From: Massilia violaceinigra
GTDB taxonomy: Bacteria; Pseudomonadota; Gammaproteobacteria; Burkholderiales; Burkholderiaceae_D
NCBI RefSeq assembly: GCF_002752675.1
Contig: NZ_CP024608.1
Coordinates: 3,286,001 to 3,350,000, forward strand
DNA: 64,000 nt
Direction: 5' to 3'
Of the stretch, positions 57,132-64,000 are shown piece by piece. Made by a program: the position numbers and the translations under genes. Position 1 is the first letter of the stretch. The number at the start of each line of letters is the position of its first letter. The notes under the pieces were generated by a model, which ran no database searches, was not told the DNA's origin, and saw only the letters and a program-made list of their open reading frames with translations.

Positions 57132-59680
57132 ACCGATTCAGCCGACACCGCCCGCGTATTCTGATCGTCGACGACGTGCACGAAAATCTGCATCTCCTGA
57201 TGAATATCCTGAGCGCGACCCACACGATGACGGCCGCCACCTCGGGCGAAAAGGCGCTCGAGCTGGCACGCCGCAGCCCGCAGCCGGAATTGATTTTGCT
57301 CGACATCAAAATGCCGGGCATGGATGGCTACACCGTCCTGTCGCGCCTGAAATCGGACCCGGCCACGACCCATATTCCCGTCATCTTCGTCACCGCCCTG
57401 GACGACGCGGCCGACGTCGCCGGCGGGCTGGAACTGGGCGTGGCCGACTACATCACCAAGCCGGTCGATCCGGAATTGCTGCTGCTGCGCGTGAGTACCC
57501 AGCTGACCTTGCAACGCTATCGCGAGGACGCCGGCCTGTTCGACAGCGAGCTCAGCGCCGACCCGGCCAGCGCGCCGACCCTGCTGCTGGTCGACGACGT
57601 GCCCCAGAACCTGCACGGGCTGCTCGAAGCATTGCGCGACGATTACCGCATCATGATCGCCGGTTCGGGCGCCAAGGCGCTCGACCTGGTGCAGGGCACG
57701 GCGCCGCCCGACCTGATTTTGCTGGACATTATGATGCCCGGCATGGGCGGCCTCGAGGTATGCCAGCACATCAAGTCGCTGCCCGAGCACAGCCGCATTC
57801 CGGTCATTTTCGTCACGGTGGCCGACCGGGCCCACGACAAGCTCAAGGGCTTCGAGCTGGGCGCGGCCGACTACATCACCAAACCGTTCGACATCGAGGA
57901 AGTGCGTGCGCGGGTGCGCACCCACCTTGAGCTGAGCCGCCTGCGGCGCCACCTCGAACGCGTGGTCGCCCAGCGTACCGCCCTGCTCCAGAAGAGCGAG
58001 GAGAAATACCGCATCCTGGCCGACTACTCGCCGAACTGGGAATACTGGCTGGGGCCGGATGGCAGCTACCTGTACGTCTCGCCCGCCTGCAGCGCGGTGT
58101 CGGGCTATGCGCCGGCCGACTTCTTTGCCGACCCGGCCTTGATGGAAAAGATCATCGATCCGGCCGATCTTGCGGGCTGGGCCGAGTTCGGGTCGGCCTG
58201 CGGCATGGACGAGATCGCACCGTTCGTCTGCCGCATCCGCGCCCTGGACGGCAGCGAGCGCTGGGTCGAGCATGTGGCCAAGCGGGTGCTCGACGCCGAG
58301 GGCACGCCGCGCGGCTGGCGCGGTTCGTATGCGAATATCACCCAAAGGCGGCAGGCCGAACAACAGCTCGATTTCGTCACCCACCGCGACCCCCTGACCG
58401 GCTTGTCCAACCGCGCCTTGTTCGCCGAATTGCTGGTGCACGCCGTGAAGCAGGCCAGGCATGCGCAATCGGTGTTTGCGCTGCTGTTCATCAACCTCGA
58501 CAACTTCATGACGATCAATGAAAGTCTCGGACACAGTGCCGGCGACCGCTTGCTGACCGAGGTGGCCATGCGCCTGCGCGCGCTGTTGCCCGGGGTGGAC
58601 GCGATCGCGCGCGTGGGCGGCGACGAATTCAATATCGTCCTCGAGCACGAGGCGAACGCGCCCGGCGTCGACCTGGTCGCGCAGCGCATCATCGATGCCC
58701 TGTCCCTGCCATACCAGCTGGACGGTACCAGCGCGTATGTCGGCGCCAGCGTCGGCATCGCGCTGTATCCGGCCGACGGCGGCGATGTGGGGACCTTGCA
58801 AAGCAGCGCGGCCGCGGCCCTGCATCAGGCCAAGGCCAAGGGACCCGGCGCCTTGCGCTTTTTCTCGCCGGAGATGAGCAGCCGCGCCAGGGACAGGCTG
58901 GGACTGGAGGCGGACTTGCGCGGCGCGCTCGAACGGCGCGAGTTTTCGCTGCACTACCAGCCCCAGGTGGACCTGCGCAGCGGCGAACTGATCGGCTTGG
59001 AAGCGCTGATCCGCTGGACCCATCCGGTGCGCGGCAATGTGGCGCCGGCCGCGTTTATCCCGCTGGCCGAGGAGTGCGGCCTGATCGTCGACCTGGGCGA
59101 CTGGGTCTTGAAAACGGCGTGCCACCAGATCCGGCGCTGGAGCGACGCCGGCCTGGCGCCGCGCCACACAGCGGTGAATATCTCGGCGGTGCAGCTCAGC
59201 AGCGGGCGCTTGCTCGATTCGGTCAAGCGCGCGCTCGACGCCGCCGGCATCGCCCCGGAACAGCTGGAACTCGAAATCACCGAAAGCTTCGTGATGCTCG
59301 AGCGCGAGCTATCGTTCCAGTCGCTGGCCGACTTGCGCGCACTCGGGGTGCGCCTGTCGATCGACGATTTCGGCACCGGCTACTCGTCGCTTGCCTATCT
59401 GCAGCAGCTCAAGGTCCACAAGCTCAAGATCGACATGTCCTTCGTGCGCGACATGATGAACAACAGCGGCAACGCGGCCATCGTGCGGGCCGTGATCGCG
59501 CTCGGGCAGAGCCTGGGACTGGAAGTGATCGCCGAGGGCGTCGAAGAGGCCGGACAGGCGCGCTACCTGCGCGACCTGGGCTGCGACGTGATGCAGGGCT
59601 ATCTGTTCAGCCGGCCGCTGGTGGGCGAGGACACCGGCGCATTGCTGGCCGATTTCACTACACGGCACTTTACTTTTTAG
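57128..59680 (+). CDS. REC-REC-PAS-GGDEF-EAL c-di-GMP turnover protein
   Basis: 850 residues; the start overlaps the kinase stop (ATGA). Two receiver domains ([18 protein letters not shown] with [29 protein letters not shown] with [11 protein letters not shown]), a PAS domain (about 290-400), a GGDEF domain with intact GGDEF ([12 protein letters not shown]) and no RxxD inhibitory site before it, and an EAL domain with [16 protein letters not shown] and [13 protein letters not shown]. Both catalytic halves look active, so it could make or break c-di-GMP. The upstream hybrid kinase should phosphorylate its receivers. Confidence 0.94.
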   Translation: MNRFSRHRPRILIVDDVHENLHLLMNILSATHTMTAATSGEKALELARRSPQPELILLDIKMPGMDGYTVLSRLKSDPATTHIPVIFVTALDDAADVAGGLELGVADYITKPVDPELLLLRVSTQLTLQRYREDAGLFDSELSADPASAPTLLLVDDVPQNLHGLLEALRDDYRIMIAGSGAKALDLVQGTAPPDLILLDIMMPGMGGLEVCQHIKSLPEHSRIPVIFVTVADRAHDKLKGFELGAADYITKPFDIEEVRARVRTHLELSRLRRHLERVVAQRTALLQKSEEKYRILADYSPNWEYWLGPDGSYLYVSPACSAVSGYAPADFFADPALMEKIIDPADLAGWAEFGSACGMDEIAPFVCRIRALDGSERWVEHVAKRVLDAEGTPRGWRGSYANITQRRQAEQQLDFVTHRDPLTGLSNRALFAELLVHAVKQARHAQSVFALLFINLDNFMTINESLGHSAGDRLLTEVAMRLRALLPGVDAIARVGGDEFNIVLEHEANAPGVDLVAQRIIDALSLPYQLDGTSAYVGASVGIALYPADGGDVGTLQSSAAAALHQAKAKGPGALRFFSPEMSSRARDRLGLEADLRGALERREFSLHYQPQVDLRSGELIGLEALIRWTHPVRGNVAPAAFIPLAEECGLIVDLGDWVLKTACHQIRRWSDAGLAPRHTAVNISAVQLSSGRLLDSVKRALDAAGIAPEQLELEITESFVMLERELSFQSLADLRALGVRLSIDDFGTGYSSLAYLQQLKVHKLKIDMSFVRDMMNNSGNAAIVRAVIALGQSLGLEVIAEGVEEAGQARYLRDLGCDVMQGYLFSRPLVGEDTGALLADFTTRHFTF

Positions 59681-60464
59681 GCGAACTGTACGTCTGAATG
59701 CGCAGTTTGGCCTTGAGTTTTTTCACATCGCCCGACGCGATCAACAGGTCGACGATGGCGTTCATTTGTTCCACGGAAATGGGGCCATCTTTCCTGACCA
59801 GGTGGGACAGTTCGACCTGCGAGTCGTAGTAATCGGCCACGATCACTTGCTCGCGCACCTTGGGGTCTTTCAGGTAATGCGCCATGACGACTTCGGGCAC
59901 GATGCCGACATCGGCGCGATCGGCCAGCACGAAGCGGATGACGCCTTCGTTGGAGTCGATGAGATAGGCGTTGAAGTTTTTCCTGATATACGTTTCGTCA
60001 GGGTTGTTGTTGAACAGCTGGTAATGGTAGCCGCGCACCCCGGCCACGGTTTTTGTCGTCAACTCGTCGAACACCTGGTGCCCGCCGAAGCGGTTGGCGC
60101 TGCGCGCGAAATAGATATCGCCGCTGGTGAAGATGGTCTTGGTCGGCAGCAAGCCGTGTTCCGGCCTGGTCCACGCGATGGTGCGCAGGGGATACACGTC
60201 GGCCTGCTTGTCGAGGAAGATGCGGTCGAGGCGCAGGCGCGGGTAGATGACCAGTTCGAAATGAAACTTGTTCTGCACCGTGTTCATCCTGTTGACGAAA
60301 TCGGCCAGGTCGCCCCTGGGCACCTTCTTGCTGTCCAGGTACATGAGCTTTCCCCACGAGTCGGTGGCGACGATCACCTTGATGCGCGCATGCGCGGCCC
60401 CGGCGGCGATTGCCATGCACAAGGCCAGCAGGGAAGACTTCAGCAGCGTGATGGAGAGGCTCAC
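59670..60464 (-). CDS. Periplasmic solute-binding-like protein
   Basis: 264 residues from the GTG at 60464, which puts a proper signal peptide at the N-terminus ([20 protein letters not shown], cleaved after AHA). An ATG at 60521 would add 19 non-signal residues. The mature protein resembles family-3 extracellular binding proteins ([51 protein letters not shown]). No ABC transporter genes are beside it, so a sensory rather than transport role is possible. Its 3' end overlaps the end of the c-di-GMP gene by 11 bp, tail to tail. Confidence 0.82.
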   Translation of the reverse strand: MSLSITLLKSSLLALCMAIAAGAAHARIKVIVATDSWGKLMYLDSKKVPRGDLADFVNRMNTVQNKFHFELVIYPRLRLDRIFLDKQADVYPLRTIAWTRPEHGLLPTKTIFTSGDIYFARSANRFGGHQVFDELTTKTVAGVRGYHYQLFNNNPDETYIRKNFNAYLIDSNEGVIRFVLADRADVGIVPEVVMAHYLKDPKVREQVIVADYYDSQVELSHLVRKDGPISVEQMNAIVDLLIASGDVKKLKAKLRIQTYSSPKK

Positions 60465-60621
60465 CTTGGACCCGCCTAAGGAGGAATTCTTGGCATAGCA
60501 TACCGCGAAACAAGATTTCATCCAATACAGTGCGCGCAGTTCATGAAGTCGATGTGCCCTGGGCCGCGACGCACCGGCCGCCCGCGATGTGCCACGGCAC
60601 GGTGTACTTTGTTCGCCAGCT

Positions 60622-61584
60622 TTAGCGGTCTTGTACCATCGCCTCGATGACTTTCGCCATGCCGTCGACGACCTTGGCCATGCTGGCGTAGTCGAGTTTG
60701 TCCGGTGTATCGGTGCTGCGGTGATAGTGCGGGTAACGCATCGTCGCGGTATCGGTGATCATGACGGCGTCATAGCCCTCCTTGTTGTAGGAGGTGTGAT
60801 CGGACCAGGTGACGCCCTTGACGAACGACGGCGCCGCCAGGGACTCGGCGGGGAAGGTGGACGCCTTGCGGAAGGCCGACACGGTCCTGCGCACCAGGCT
60901 GGATGAACCGAGGGTACCGACAAAGGCGATGAAATTGCCCTGGTCCGGGTAGAAGGCGGCAACGCCGGGCGGATAGCGCTGGCTGTTTTTGGCGTTGGAG
61001 TAGTAGCCGATGGTTTCCAGGATCAGCGCCGCCTCGACGTGCTGGCCGCGCGCCTTGAGCGCCCTGGCGTGATGGCGGCTGCCCATGCCTTCGCCGCCGA
61101 AATAGGGCGGTTCTTCGTTGACGAACAGGACGAACCGCAGTTCGTTACCGGAAGCGGGGACGACGCCCTTGAAGATGCGCGCCAGTTCGACCACGGCGGC
61201 GCTGCCGCTGCCGTTGTCGTTGGCCCCTGGCGTGCCCGGCGCGGAATCGTAATGCGCGCCGACGATATAGATGCGCTCGGGCTGCTTGCCGGGAGCAATA
61301 TTGGCGATCGACACTTCCAGATTGCGCACGCGGTGGCCGTCGTACGTGTATTCGTCGCGCCGCACCGCATAGCCCTGGGCGGCGAGGGTGGCTTCGAGAT
61401 ACAGGGCGGCCTTTTCAAGCGCGGCCGGGGTTCCAGTGTTGTGTTCGCTTGAAGCGATCTGGCGCACGTGTCCGGCCAGGCGTGCGGGCAGGTCGGCTTC
61501 CGGCGCAGCGCTGGCGGGAGCGATCAGTGCGGCGGCTGCCACGGCGACGGTAGTGTTGAACAGCGTGCTCATATGAATGCGCAT
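60622..61584 (-). CDS. Exported M28-family metallopeptidase
   Basis: 320 residues. The chosen ATG at 61584 follows AGGG at a good distance; an ATG four codons later also fits. A signal peptide is present (cleavage near APASAAPEA). M28 zinc-binding motifs are seen: GAHYDSAPGTPGANDNGSG (His, Asp), FVNEEPPYFG (Glu-Glu), and MRYPHYHRSTDTPDKLDY (His). The family contains aminopeptidases and carboxypeptidases; the exact activity is not evident. Monocistronic by appearance. Confidence 0.9.
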   Translation of the reverse strand: MRIHMSTLFNTTVAVAAAALIAPASAAPEADLPARLAGHVRQIASSEHNTGTPAALEKAALYLEATLAAQGYAVRRDEYTYDGHRVRNLEVSIANIAPGKQPERIYIVGAHYDSAPGTPGANDNGSGSAAVVELARIFKGVVPASGNELRFVLFVNEEPPYFGGEGMGSRHHARALKARGQHVEAALILETIGYYSNAKNSQRYPPGVAAFYPDQGNFIAFVGTLGSSSLVRRTVSAFRKASTFPAESLAAPSFVKGVTWSDHTSYNKEGYDAVMITDTATMRYPHYHRSTDTPDKLDYASMAKVVDGMAKVIEAMVQDR

Positions 61585-61677
61585 TGTGGCCCTGGTAGCG
61601 GTAGACAGAACGAATGGGCGTGAAGTTCCCGGCCCGGCGGATTGACGCAAGCGCGATTGTACAGCCGGGGCCGGGAT

Positions 61678-63087
61678 TTATTGCGGGGCGGTCCAGCCGC
61701 CGCCAAGCACGCGGTACAGCGTGACCTGGTTTTGCAGCCGCTGCAGGTTGGCCTGCACCGCCGCCTGTTCAGCGGAAAACAGCGAGCGCTGGGCGTCGAG
61801 CAGGTCGAGGTAGCTGGCCGCGCCGCTGCGGTAGCGCAGGTCCGACAGCTTGAAGCGCTCGGCCTCGGCTTCGGCCACCGAACGCTGGGCGCGCAGCTGC
61901 TCGCCGAACGTGGCCTGGCCCGCCAGCGCGTCCGACACTTCGCGGAACGCCGTCTGCACCGATTTTTCGTACTGCGCCACGGCGATGTCGCGCCCGGCCT
62001 TGGCGCTGCCCAGGTTGGCGTTGTTGCGGCCGTAGTCGAAGATCGGCAGCACCATCTGCGGCGCGAACGACCAGCCGTACGAACCGCTCTTGAACAAGCC
62101 GCTCAGCTCACTACTGGCGCTGCCGGCGCTGCCGGTGAGCGTGATGCGCGGGAAGAAAGCCGCGCGCGCCGCGCCGATGTTGGCGTTGGCGGCGATGAGC
62201 TGCTGTTCGGCGGCGCGGATGTCCGGACGCACCGTCAGCAAGTCCGACGGCAAGCCGGCCGGCAGTTCGCTCAGCGACATCGCCGCCAGCGTGGTGCTGG
62301 TGTCCGGCCCGGCCGGCAGGGTCTGGCCGACCAGCAAGGTCAGCAGATTGAGGTCTTGCGCGCGCTGGCGCTGTTGCTGCGCCAGTACCACGCGGGCGCT
62401 GTCGAGCAGCGACAGTCCCTGCTGCAGGTCGAGCTTGGAGACGACGCCGTTGTCGTACTTGAGCTGGATCAGCTTGAGCGATTCCTCGCGCGCGGCCAGG
62501 GTTTTTTGCGTCAGGCCCAGCAATTCTTCATCGGCCAGCAGGCTCAGATACGCGTTGGCGACCGAGGCGACCAGGCTGATGTGCGTGCTCTTGCGCGCCT
62601 CCTCGCTGGCCAGGTACTGGGCCAGGCCGGCGTCGCTCAGGCTGCGCACGCGGCCGAACAGGTCGAGCTCGAACGAGCTCACGCCAAACCCGGCCGTGTA
62701 GGTGCTGTTGATGCTGTCGTCCTTCCCCGGCACGCGGCTGCCGCTGACGCTGGCGTTGAGCGACGGCAGGCGGTCGGCGCGGCGGATCTGGTATTGCGCG
62801 CGCGCCTGTTCGATGTTCAAGATCGCCACGCGCAGGTCGCGGTTGTTGGTCAGCGCCAGTTCGATCAGTTGCTTCAAGCGGGCATCGGCGAAGAAGCGCT
62901 GCCAGGCGATGCTTGATGCCGCTTCGGTGCTGGCGCTGCTCATCGCCAGCGCCGGGAAGGCGGGTGCGACCGGCGCGGCCGGACGCTCGTACTTGGGCGC
63001 CATCGACGCGCAGCCGGCCAGTGCCAGGGGAAGGGCCAGCGCCAGGGGAGTGAATCGTGTCATCAAGGTGCTCAGTTTATGCGTCAT
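61678..63087 (-). CDS. RND efflux outer-membrane lipoprotein, NodT family
   Basis: 469 residues. A lipoprotein signal ([13 protein letters not shown], lipobox LAGC) is followed by two OEP repeats of the TolC-like fold (residues about 60-250 and 265-455), with [20 protein letters not shown] and [20 protein letters not shown] typical of NodT/OprM. It forms the outer-membrane channel of a tripartite pump. Its start overlaps the permease gene by 11 bp with AGAGGT upstream. Confidence 0.94.
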   Translation of the reverse strand: MTHKLSTLMTRFTPLALALPLALAGCASMAPKYERPAAPVAPAFPALAMSSASTEAASSIAWQRFFADARLKQLIELALTNNRDLRVAILNIEQARAQYQIRRADRLPSLNASVSGSRVPGKDDSINSTYTAGFGVSSFELDLFGRVRSLSDAGLAQYLASEEARKSTHISLVASVANAYLSLLADEELLGLTQKTLAAREESLKLIQLKYDNGVVSKLDLQQGLSLLDSARVVLAQQQRQRAQDLNLLTLLVGQTLPAGPDTSTTLAAMSLSELPAGLPSDLLTVRPDIRAAEQQLIAANANIGAARAAFFPRITLTGSAGSASSELSGLFKSGSYGWSFAPQMVLPIFDYGRNNANLGSAKAGRDIAVAQYEKSVQTAFREVSDALAGQATFGEQLRAQRSVAEAEAERFKLSDLRYRSGAASYLDLLDAQRSLFSAEQAAVQANLQRLQNQVTLYRVLGGGWTAPQ

Positions 63088-64000
63088 GTTTTACCTCTGC
63101 GGTCAAAGCGGCGCCGTCTTCGTGCGCGTATTTCTTGCGCTGGCGCTCGCTGCCCTTGAATAGTTTGCGCACCACCACGAAGAACACGGGAATGAAGAAC
63201 ACGCCCAGTGCGGTCGCGGTGATCATGCCGCCGGCTACGCCGGTACCGATGGCGCGCTGGCTGGCCGAACCGGCGCCAGTGGCGATCACCAGCGGCATCA
63301 CGCCGAGGATAAAGGCGAACGAGGTCATCAAAATCGGGCGGAAGCGCAGATGGCACGCTTCGATCGCCGCTTCCACCAGCGGTTTGCCCTGCGCCTGCAA
63401 GTCCTTGGCGAATTCGATAATCAGGACCGCGTTCTTCGCGCCCAGGCCGATGATGGTGATCAGGCCGACCTTGAAGTAGACGTCATTCGGAAAGCCGCGT
63501 CCGCCCGCGGCGATCAGCGCGCCCAGCACGCCGAGCGGCACCACCAGCAGCACGGCGACCGGAATCGACCAGCTTTCGTACAGCGCGGCCAGGGCCAGGA
63601 AGACCGCCAGCAGGGCGAAGCCGAGCAGCACGAACACGGTCGAGCCGGACAGTTTTTCTTCGCGCGACTGGCCGGTCCATTCGAAGCCGAAGCCCGGCGG
63701 CAGTTCGGACGCGATGCGTTCCATTTCGGCCAGCGCGTCACCGGTGCTGCGGCCGGGGGCGGCGTCGCCGGCGATGCGCATGGTCGGGTAGCCGTTGTAG
63801 CGCACGGTCTGCATCGGACCGGTGATCCAGCGCGTCGTGGCGAACGAGGACAGCGGCACTTGCTGGCCCTTGTTGTTGACCGCGTTCAGTTTCAACAGGT
63901 CTTCCGGCTGCATGCGGTCCTTGGCGTCGGCCTGAACCACCACGCGCTGCAGGCGCCCGGCGTTCGGGAAGTCGTTCACGTAGGACGAGCCGAGCGAGGT
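63077..64000 (-). CDS. RND multidrug efflux permease, HAE1 family (C-terminal part)
   Basis: The last about 307 residues of an AcrB-like permease; the N-terminal two thirds lie beyond the window end, and the frame remains open to base 64000 (SSYVNDFPN precedes the visible block, as in AcrB GGSYVNDF). It has the loop segment [18 protein letters not shown], then six membrane helices, with [20 protein letters not shown] and the ending [14 protein letters not shown] characteristic of HAE1 pumps. It uses the proton gradient to expel drugs or dyes together with the NodT channel downstream. Confidence 0.95.
   Translation of the reverse strand, partial: TSLGSSYVNDFPNAGRLQRVVVQADAKDRMQPEDLLKLNAVNNKGQQVPLSSFATTRWITGPMQTVRYNGYPTMRIAGDAAPGRSTGDALAEMERIASELPPGFGFEWTGQSREEKLSGSTVFVLLGFALLAVFLALAALYESWSIPVAVLLVVPLGVLGALIAAGGRGFPNDVYFKVGLITIIGLGAKNAVLIIEFAKDLQAQGKPLVEAAIEACHLRFRPILMTSFAFILGVMPLVIATGAGSASQRAIGTGVAGGMITATALGVFFIPVFFVVVRKLFKGSERQRKKYAHEDGAALTAEVKHDA

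Overview
The window is GC-rich chromosomal DNA that reads as a betaproteobacterium of the Oxalobacteraceae (Massilia/Duganella/Janthinobacterium type). This placement is my inference from protein flavour, the yicC-gmk-rpoZ-spoT and rph-rdgB-hemW gene orders, the inverted REP-like repeats and the many c-di-GMP and two-component genes. No rRNA, tRNA, CRISPR array, prophage or complete insertion sequence was recognised.

Bases 1-6,400 hold four tandem, same-strand, nearly identical flagellin genes (the first cut by the window edge). Each full spacer has a FliA-type promoter, a leader with several GGA motifs and a strong hairpin behind the preceding gene. After one unknown membrane protein and a repeat-filled gap comes a tightly overlapping eight-gene operon, read from 17,036 down to 8,229. 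It encodes a TPR/O-GlcNAc-transferase-like enzyme, glucose-1-phosphate cytidylyltransferase, CDP-glucose 4,6-dehydratase, a C-methyltransferase, a sugar 3,5-epimerase, a DegT-type aminotransferase, a GNAT acetyltransferase and a hexapeptide acyltransferase. Together these look like synthesis of an N-acylated, probably branched CDP-amino-deoxysugar plus its protein O-glycosyltransferase. The adjacent flagellins, with Ser/Thr-rich centres, are the obvious candidate acceptors. A diguanylate cyclase lies directly upstream on the same strand.

Bases 18,800-31,000 carry a NarL-type two-component pair divergent from a 1,630-residue RTX/Ig-like secreted protein, a phosphodiester-glycosidase-family protein, an OmpR/QseBC-type two-component pair divergent from a lipoprotein alpha/beta hydrolase, and a small membrane protein. 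Bases 31,000-40,250 carry greB, a DUF3422 protein, a tandemly duplicated two-gene cassette of exported Asp-box proteins of unknown function, a TonB-dependent receptor and a heme oxygenase that lacks a normal start codon.

Bases 40,400-51,750 are core housekeeping genes: spoT, rpoZ, gmk and yicC on the minus strand; a Ser/Thr kinase, PP2C phosphatase and rph on the plus strand; a DUF3616 protein and a ZntB-like transporter; then rdgB-hemW. A perfect DnaA-box 9-mer sits in the divergent yicC/kinase gap. Bases 51,900-64,000 are signalling and envelope genes: a chemotaxis receptor, a hybrid histidine kinase translationally coupled to a REC-REC-PAS-GGDEF-EAL protein, a periplasmic binding protein, an M28 peptidase, and an RND pump permease (cut by the window end) with its NodT-type outer-membrane lipoprotein.

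Five palindromic REP-like units occur, four of them between convergent genes and one inside the yicC-gmk transcription unit.
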